Positions 51,501 to 60,500 of a stretch of DNA of 64,000 nt are shown piece by piece. The notes beneath the pieces were generated by a model. That model worked only from the letters and a program-made list of their open reading frames with translations, did no database searches and was not told the DNA's origin. Within the stretch, counting starts at the first letter, position 1; the number at the start of each line of letters is the position of its first letter. The stretch is from Gigantopelta aegis. Lineage: Eukaryota > Mollusca > Gastropoda > Neomphalida > Peltospiridae. The position numbers were made by a program, and so were the translations under genes. The stretch lies in contig NC_054713.1 of assembly GCF_016097555.1 (NCBI RefSeq), forward strand, positions 11,516,973 through 11,580,972, in the 5' to 3' direction.

Positions 51501-54500
51501 CAACCTAGGGAGACACCACAGCATCGTAAAGGTCTAAAATTAACGAGCTACTCTCGATTCACTAATATCAAAACCTATATTAGCTCGGCCATTTACCTTT
51601 CAACAGACCGTTCAAAATTGCGCCAAATTCCCTCAATCAAAATTGCGCACCCTTTTCTCTTTGGCATTTAACTGCTCCATTCAAATTCCATAGCACCACC
51701 CCCCCCCCCCCCACCCGCCTGCTACCGATTTGATCAGGCTGCTGGTGTTCCCTTGCACCTGCCAGTGCAGGCGGTCCCTCCTCTCCCCTCCCCCCACCTT
51801 TCCTGTCATGGACGGCCGGCTCTTGCGCCCACGACAGGCGTGCGCTGCAACAGCTTGTTCTGAATGTGCACGTAAAACCCTATGACATGACATGAGTGGC
51901 CATTGGATACCATTTATCTCACAGCGAGTTGTTTTAACATGTATCTAATGAGCCAAAGCGAGTTTTATACATTTTTAAACAATGAGTTGTGAGATAAATG
52001 GTATCTAATGGACACGAATGTATTATTCTATTTCTTACATATACTCAAAAGCCTGGTTTTAAGTAAATTTTAAAATTTTTTTTACTAAAAGTTATTGATA
52101 GCCGTTGCACTTGTAGCTGACTTATGCATCATAGACACATGAATGTTAGGTTAACTATATGTCAGTCTAATCGATTTCCATCGTGTAGTTTTTCATTGGT
52201 TGTATGGCATTAGTGACCTGGTCATCACCTAGGAATAGCCAGTCATATGTCTTGAAATTGTTAACACATGTACATGTGTTAACAACCATGTGTAACCAAA
52301 AATAACGCATGGTGTTCTCACCAATGGGTGTGTAAGAAAGACAGTTTAACACAATATACAGTGAAATCCTTCAAAAATGGACCCTCATTAAACCAGAATT
52401 CTCTCAAATCTGACTTTGGGTGCCCAGTTTAGTAAGGTTTCATTATATTTACCTTCATGTGGGTCAGTCTCTTGCTGGCACCCACACAATCCTCGGAGAA
52501 AGCCGCAATGTGACCTTTGTTAAACTTTAGCCGATACAGCTCTGATATGTCACCTACAAAAGAAACCCACACTTGTAAGTACAAGATTCATAATAATTCA
52601 TAACCTCAGTGGTGTAGTGGTCAGCGATTTATTACATACCTATTCAATCTTACTATAGTGAAAAAGACATTTTTAAACTGTGTGATAAATTTATTTTGTA
52701 TCACACATATGTGTGATCTGGACCGGAACTTTTAAATGGGGAATTCCCTTTTTAGTTTCACTGGTGCCTTTTTCTTTGACGTCATTTGATTTACAAATTA
52801 CGTCACGTCATATTTGAAACATTACACAAGGCTGCCACAGAGTATGATTTTTAACATTAAGTAAATCCATGAAAGGAGCTTTGATCATAGATTTAACAAA
52901 GTATTCCTATGATGTTAAATTAAAAAGTTTTTGTAAAACATAAAAGTACTAGCGGTCTAGTGGTATATATTCTTGAGCAAAATAAACTTGTGCAATAAAT
53001 AGGAAGCAAAAACAATGTATGTGAAGTTCTGTATATATACGGTATGGCAGGAATACTGATATTTTATGAAAATCATAAATAATATGTCCCGGTATCGTGA
53101 TATTCATGGATCAAAATATGAAGTAAAATATTGTCTACTGTTATGTTTTTGAACATATAGGTAAGAAAAAAATATGACTTGCAAGAAACAAGATAGCATG
53201 CAATGAGTGGAAGGAAGGAAGGAAATGTTTTATTTAACGATGCACTCAACACATTTTATTTATGGTTACATTTCGTCGGACATAAGGACCACACAGATAT
53301 TGAGAGAGGAAACCTGCTGTTACCACTTCATGGGCTACTCTTTTTGATTAGCAGCAAGGGATCTTTTATATGCATCATCCCACAGACAGGATGGTACATA
53401 CCATGGCCTTTGTTACACCAGTTGTGGAGCACTGGCTGAAACGAGAAATAGCCCAATGGGCCCACCGGCGGGAATTGATCCGAGATCGATCGCACACCAG
53501 GCGAGCGCTGTAACACTGATCTATGTTCCGCCCCTGGAGTGAGTGGAAAGTTTGGGACAGAGAAAAATTAGGATGTCCGAGATGTATTTTAGAGCATTAT
53601 AAAATTAAAATATAACTGAATCACGAGATCAGCCTCAGTTATATAGAAGATGAGATGATTGTACATACATCTGTCTGTGATTTTTAGGTAATTTTAGCTG
53701 ATGAATTTTTATTTCACCCGCTAGGTCTAAAAAATATGGATTGCTTTTAGCAGACTGCTATTTTGAACCCTGATGTTCCATGACTGTACTTATGAACTTG
53801 CAGGGATCACACTAGGAATAATTTTGTTTTAACCAATTTACCTGTAGATTATTTCTTTAAAAAATATCACAATATTGCTAATTAAAAAACAAAAAATTGC
53901 ATTTGCACTTTCTTCAGTTAATGGGGCATTTCATGGTATTTGGTCCACGACTATGCAAATAAAAAGCATTACATTTACATGGAAACTTTACATCATATGA
54001 AAGTAAACATCATAAGGGTCTTGAATTAATACATTTACAAATTCCATGACTTCCAGGATTTTCATTACCACTGACTAATGAACTTTGTATCATAGACACT
54101 GAAGCAGTTCAGAAATGGTGACTATTAACCTTAGAAGAAGTTAAAATAAAGTTTGTATTGTTTAACAACACCACCAGAACACATTAATTTATTAATCATT
54201 GGCTATTGGGTGTCAAACATTTGGTAATTTTTAACATAGTCTTACAGTGGAAACCGGCTATATTTTTCCATTAGTAGTAAAGGATCTTTCATATTAACCA
54301 TCACTCAGACAGGACAGCACATACCACAACCTCTGATATACCATTCGTGGTACACTGGATGGAACGACAAATAGCCCAATGGCTCAACTGACGGGAATCG
54401 ATCCTAGACCGACGGCACATCAGGCAAGCACTTTACCAATAGGCTACATCCCGCCCATTCCTTAGAAAAACTGTTACAATGTATAATTTTGCACAAGTTT

Positions 54501-57500
54501 GCTTCATATATTCATTACGAAATTAATAAACACAAATTTTGTGTGCTAGTAGTTAATATCCAAAGAAGTGCTTACAAACCTTGAACAATACAGTCATCGT
54601 CAATAAAAATTATTTTTTCACTGAGCTTGGGAAACAGTTTTGGAAGGTAATATCTTGCATAGTTCAACTGAAAAACAAAAAATCGAAAACTACATGACAT
54701 TGTGCACTTATAGAAAATATATTAAATATACATTGTTCTTTAGGGAAGTTACACATTTAAGGAATAAATTTTTGGGGGGTGAACTCTTTGGGACAAGGAA
54801 AATGATATATTTTCAGGTATGATGTCAAGATATCTATGTAAATGCCTTTATGTAACCCTGTAGCACAATATACTGAAAACTGACATCTAGCCCCGTTCTT
54901 ATAAACCTTATAGTCTAGACTTTAATAAAGTCCAGACTTTAATGTTATGGCAATGCCATTCAAATAGCATCATGTTAAAGTCTGGACTTTATTAAAGTCT
55001 AGAATTTAAGTTTTATAAGCACGGGCCCTAGTAGAGACCTTTTTTTTTTTTTTTAGCTGTATCAGGCTATAGCAAACCTAATTTGTAAAGCAGACACATT
55101 TTTTAAAAGCCAGGAAAGAAAATGTAGAGTGGGGAAATTGTGGAGGAGTAAAAAAATCACATGCGTCAAAATAATTGGTGATGGTTGTTCAAATGAGAAG
55201 CATAATATTTTGCACTCCTTGGATTGAATTTATGAGCGTGAAGAGTGTGTGTGGCCATGCCCCTCAAAAGCTAAAGTCTGGTAAAGGATGTTCTAACTGG
55301 ATTTATTGTAATAAAGTTAAAGTTTGTTTGTTTTGTTTAACGGCACTACTAGAGCACATTGATTTATTAATGATCGGCTATTGGATATCAAACATTTGGT
55401 CATTTTGACAAATAGTCTTAGAGAGAAAACCCACTACATTTTTCCATTAGTAGCAATGGCTCTTTTATATGCACCATCCGACAGACAAGACAAGACATAC
55501 CATAGTCTTTGATATATGTCAGTCGTGGTGCACTGGCTGGGACGAAAAAATAGCCCAATGGCGATCAATTCCAAACGGACCATCAATTGAGCGGTTTACC
55601 ACTGGGCTATTCCCATCACGGATTTATTATAAAGTTACATGTAAATGAAGAAAGAAAATTACTCACAGGACTTGCAAGCTCGAGTCGACCTCCTCTAACA
55701 TTGATTTTCCCTTCCACCCACTTGGTGTTAAATGCCTTCATCTCATAGTTAATGTCCTTTAATTTACTCTTCATGATCCAGATGCTGCAATACAAGGGAA
55801 AGAGTATCAGTTTACAGAAGGTTTACAAAATCAAAACTTGACTGCCTGGGTCTGTCCAAATTACAATATACAATGTAGCTGTAACAATACAAGTCAGTCA
55901 CTGTAAGATATGCAGGGTTCACCCTGTGTAAAGTTAAAAGCTTGTTTTGTTTAACGACACCAGCTGAGAACAACGATTTATTAATCATCAAGTATTGGAT
56001 GTCAAACATTTGGTAATTCTGACACATAGTCATCAGAGGAAACCAGCTACATTTTTCCTAATGCAGCAAGGGATCTTTTATATGTACCATTCCATGGATA
56101 GGATAACACATACCACAACCTTTGATATACCAGTCATGGAGTATCAAGCCAATGTGACCACCAATGGGGATTGATCCCAAAATGACCGTGCATTAAGCGA
56201 GCACTTTACCACTGGGCTACGTCCCGCCCCTCTTAGAGACCTCTTAGAGACACCTGCTATATTTTTCCATTAGTAGTAAGTCATTTTTTGTATATGCACC
56301 ATCCCACAGACAGGATAGCACAACCTTTGATATACCAGTCATAGTGCACAAGCAATAACCAAATGTCCCCACTGACAGGGATAAATCCTAGACCGACTGT
56401 ACATCAGGCGAGCGCTTTACCACTGGGCTACGTCCTTCCCCCTTGCACAGAAGGTCTATGGTCTCTCAGTGGGAGATGATTCATCTATTATAAAAGTTTA
56501 TTATCCAAATGGTTCAACATAACTGAGTTAATAACAATCATATGAAGCACACATGTAATAACAAGTGTAATGATGTAAGTTTGTGAAGCGACATCATAAC
56601 ATGATGTTGCTTATCCAGTCCTAGCTCAGACTGTGCATGTGAAATATGATGTCATTTCGTAGTCTACTTCTAGTTGTGGTTGAAACATTTTGAGATGGCC
56701 ATTGTTATTCATAAAACAAAATAACAATAATAATATGGATAATAAAGTAATTATTACTCACGTGTCGTACAGATTTTACAAAACTAGTGTCAGGATTTAT
56801 GTATTCCCCCGATTCTCCACTTTAGAGCAATACAAAACTCCTAACACTTGTTTAATAAAATCAGTATGACACACACACAAGCTTGTGAAATAATCTCTAT
56901 ACATGTCACCTACATCTATTGTACATCTTATGTTTGCTTTAATTTACAGGTCCCAGGACTCTTGTGCTTCTAGATTTAGAGAATAACTAACGAGCTACGA
57001 GGAATTATGATCTGTCCCGAGTGAATGAATGTTGTAAACCCGAGCCTTTGGCGAGGGTTTTACAACATTCATTCACGAGGGACAGATAATTCGTAACTCC
57101 TCATAGCGAGTTGGTTATTCTCTTTATTACCCATTGTCAATTTTAACTGATTTTTAATGTAAAAATATTCCTTTGCAGTCTACAACAAAGCCATCAGCCA
57201 TTACGTCATATAATCTTACGCGCATTACATGACGTAATATAAGTGACGTTATAGCATAACGGCGTTCTTGTTACAGCCAAATGTTTACAGTATAAAATAA
57301 TACAACTGTATTTGCATTTGAAAATAATTATTTTTATATATTACTAAAGCCGCTGCTTATTAAACTATACCATTTCATGTTTACGAAACAAATGAGTCTA
57401 TTTGTTTTTGTAAATCTTTGTAGATCATATAACGTATCTGTAATCTGACTCATGAATGGAAACATTATATGAATGAAAGTGGAGTTCCGGCCATGCCAAC

Positions 57501-60500
57501 CAACCAACCAAATGTCGTGATTTTTAAGCCAGCCAATCAGTGGCTGTAGAAGCAATCTGCACACTGTGCAGAGATTGAAAAAATATTACCCTGTATATTT
57601 GAGCCCATATGGGTAATAATATGGTAGCCCCACTCCCATGGCTAATGATATTAAGTTTTGGGCTAGTAAATAGCTACTATTGCCATGCCCGACGGCTAGT
57701 GAATTTTTTGGGTCAAATGTAGAAGTTTAGTCTACTTTGTAAATATGAATATCCTGCCCCCACCCTAACCCCCCAATGTTAAGTGTTTTTAAGCTCTATC
57801 TGCCTCTTTAGGTGACATATCTGATTATTACTATTATTTAGTAAAATTGTATTAACTTAAGAGTAAAGTTGGGCTAGTGAATTTTTAATCATGGTGAGTA
57901 CATTTTTAAAATCTCTGATCCCATGACTAAAGTAGTGTCGGAAATAGAATAAAAATTATTTTCGTCAATTATTTCCTTCATACACCGGTATTAAACTGAC
58001 AAGTAAATAGTTTGTAAATATCTGTTTAATGATACTCTACCTAATTTAACATTTACTTGTTTGGGCTCTCATTGATGTACAAGGTGGTGTTTACTCTTGA
58101 AATTAAAAGAAAGATGTCAATAAACAGGTGATTTGCGAACTTTATTGGAATAGATTATATAGCAAATTTTTATTGACATGTGCCAAACAAGTAAATGCTA
58201 TATTAGGTAGAGTATCATTAAATAGATATTTACAAAATATTTACTTTTCAGTTTAATATGCAATTTTAGTGAATTTTATAAAAATTCCAGAAGCCCTGGT
58301 ACAGAAGGGTTATGGTTTGAGTCCTCTCAGTGAGAACTAACTCAACGATTACAAAAATGTTTGTACATGTATACCTCAAATGGTCCATGCTCTCCTCGTC
58401 TGTGACGATGTGGAACATGACGTTTGACTTGGTGTTAGAGACAATGCTGTTTATCAGCGCCACTGCGCCTCCCAGCGTGTTTTTGTCCGAGGTGATACAC
58501 ACGTGAATAGTTTCCCCGGATGTCACATTTCCAGACACATGACTCATCCTGCTGGCATGCTTTGCTTTCGCTGAAATAAACAACAGTTTAAAATTGGTTT
58601 TGTTTAATGACACCACTACAGCACATTGATATATTGGATGTCAAACATTTGGTATTTGACACAAAGTCTTTGAGAAAGGAAGGAAGGAAATGTATTGTTT
58701 AACAACGCACTCAACACATTTTAATTACAGTTATATGGCGTCAGACATATGGTTAAGGACCACACAGATATTGAGAGAGAAAACCCGCTGTCGCCACTTC
58801 ATAGGCTACTCTTTTCGATTAGCAACAAGGGATCTTTTATATGCACCATCCCAAGACAGGATAGCACATACCACGGCCTTTGATATACAAGTCATGATGC
58901 ACTGGCTGGAGCAAAAATAAAACAACAGTTTAAAAGTTGGTTTTGTTTAACGACACCACTAGAGCATATTGATATACTGGATGTCAAACATTTGATATCT
59001 GACAGTGACACAAAGTCTTTGAGGAAACCTGCTACCCATTACCACTAGCAGCAAGAGATTTTTTTATATATGCACTTTCCCATTGACAGTACAGCACATA
59101 CCATAGCCTTTGATATACCAGTTGTGGGGTACTGGCTGGGACGGACAAAAGCCCATTCAGAGAAGTGGTCCACTGATGTGGTTCGATCCTATGATGCACG
59201 CACCTTAGGCAAGCACTCTACCGACCGAGCTAGATTTATACTTAAAATGTATGTCAAGATGGCCATGAGAATAAGCTGTCATCATCATCTTCATCATCAT
59301 CATCATCATCTTATCATACTTTACTGCAAGGTTCAAACTGCTGGTATAGTTTTATGGCCTAAATTTGAGCAAAATGTCTGTGTTTTAAATACTTATAGTA
59401 ATATATAAAAATAAAAATAAATAATAATAATTAAAAATGTTTAATGAGGATTGGGATAATATTAAAGATAATTTAGTTAGTTCTTCAGCTTATACCTGCA
59501 TAAAAATACATGTACTTTCCAAAAACGAGGAATTAAAAAAATATATTTAGAATTATGCAGTTGAATTCCGTTGGCTCGAAACCGTCAGTGCTCAAGAAAG
59601 TGTTTGACCTATTGGATAGATCAACCTATCCATTCAGTTAACATTGTGTAGGTGTAACTCGGGACTTCGTTTTTGGTTCGAGCGGTGCGGTGTATTGGAT
59701 CCTTCCGAGTTCGACCCAATGAGATTCTACTGTATTTAAATGAAGTGTTCCTGTAATTATTTATGCTGTGTTTTATTACCTGTTTTTGTACTTTTTGACC
59801 GGAGATTGAGAACATCTGGAACGAGATCTGGAAACCATAGATAGCAGAGAGTGGCAATCCACAAAAATACCAGGAGCACACCAACTGAAATCAGAAACTC
59901 AAGTTTGTTACAAAGATCACTTTTATAAACATGTCTACTACCATTTAAAACTTACAAAACTTTTACAGTCTAGACTCAATATCTAATGAGTTTGTTTTGT
60001 TTAATGACACCAGTAGAGCACATTGATTTATTAAGTAACGAATTTTTTTGATATGATATATTTGACAAAAGGTACTTTTTATTTCTTTCATCTTTTGAAA
60101 CTTAAAATTAATATTTTGTCCAGAATTATGAAAAATAACAAAATACCAACCTGTAAACAACGTTGTCCGCTTGTTATAGACATTTGACAGGGGACAAGGT
60201 TAGTAGACCAGTTTTTATTTTAATCAAATTAATGTGGCGAAGCATTGTAATAATATAGCTAATTTTGAATTTAAATGACGTCAGTATTCCAATGACGTCA
60301 CTTTGAATCGCCTTAAAATAAACATACACTGGGTACATGACGTTTCCGTTTAAAGAATGCTGGAAAAATTCCAATGCAAACTTGCTATTGAAATTTTTTT
60401 GTTTGAACATTACTAATGCATCTGAATGTGTTTGGAGAAAATCTTGTGATTAAAAAATTGTACCTTTTACGAAATATGGATTTCAAGTGAAATTACGTTA

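Noticed and set aside
60141-60176. Alternative GLT8D1 start exon (MSITSGQRCLQ)
   Set aside because: Its phase makes exon 3 run into a stop; the exon at 61879-61903 has a better donor and the right phase.
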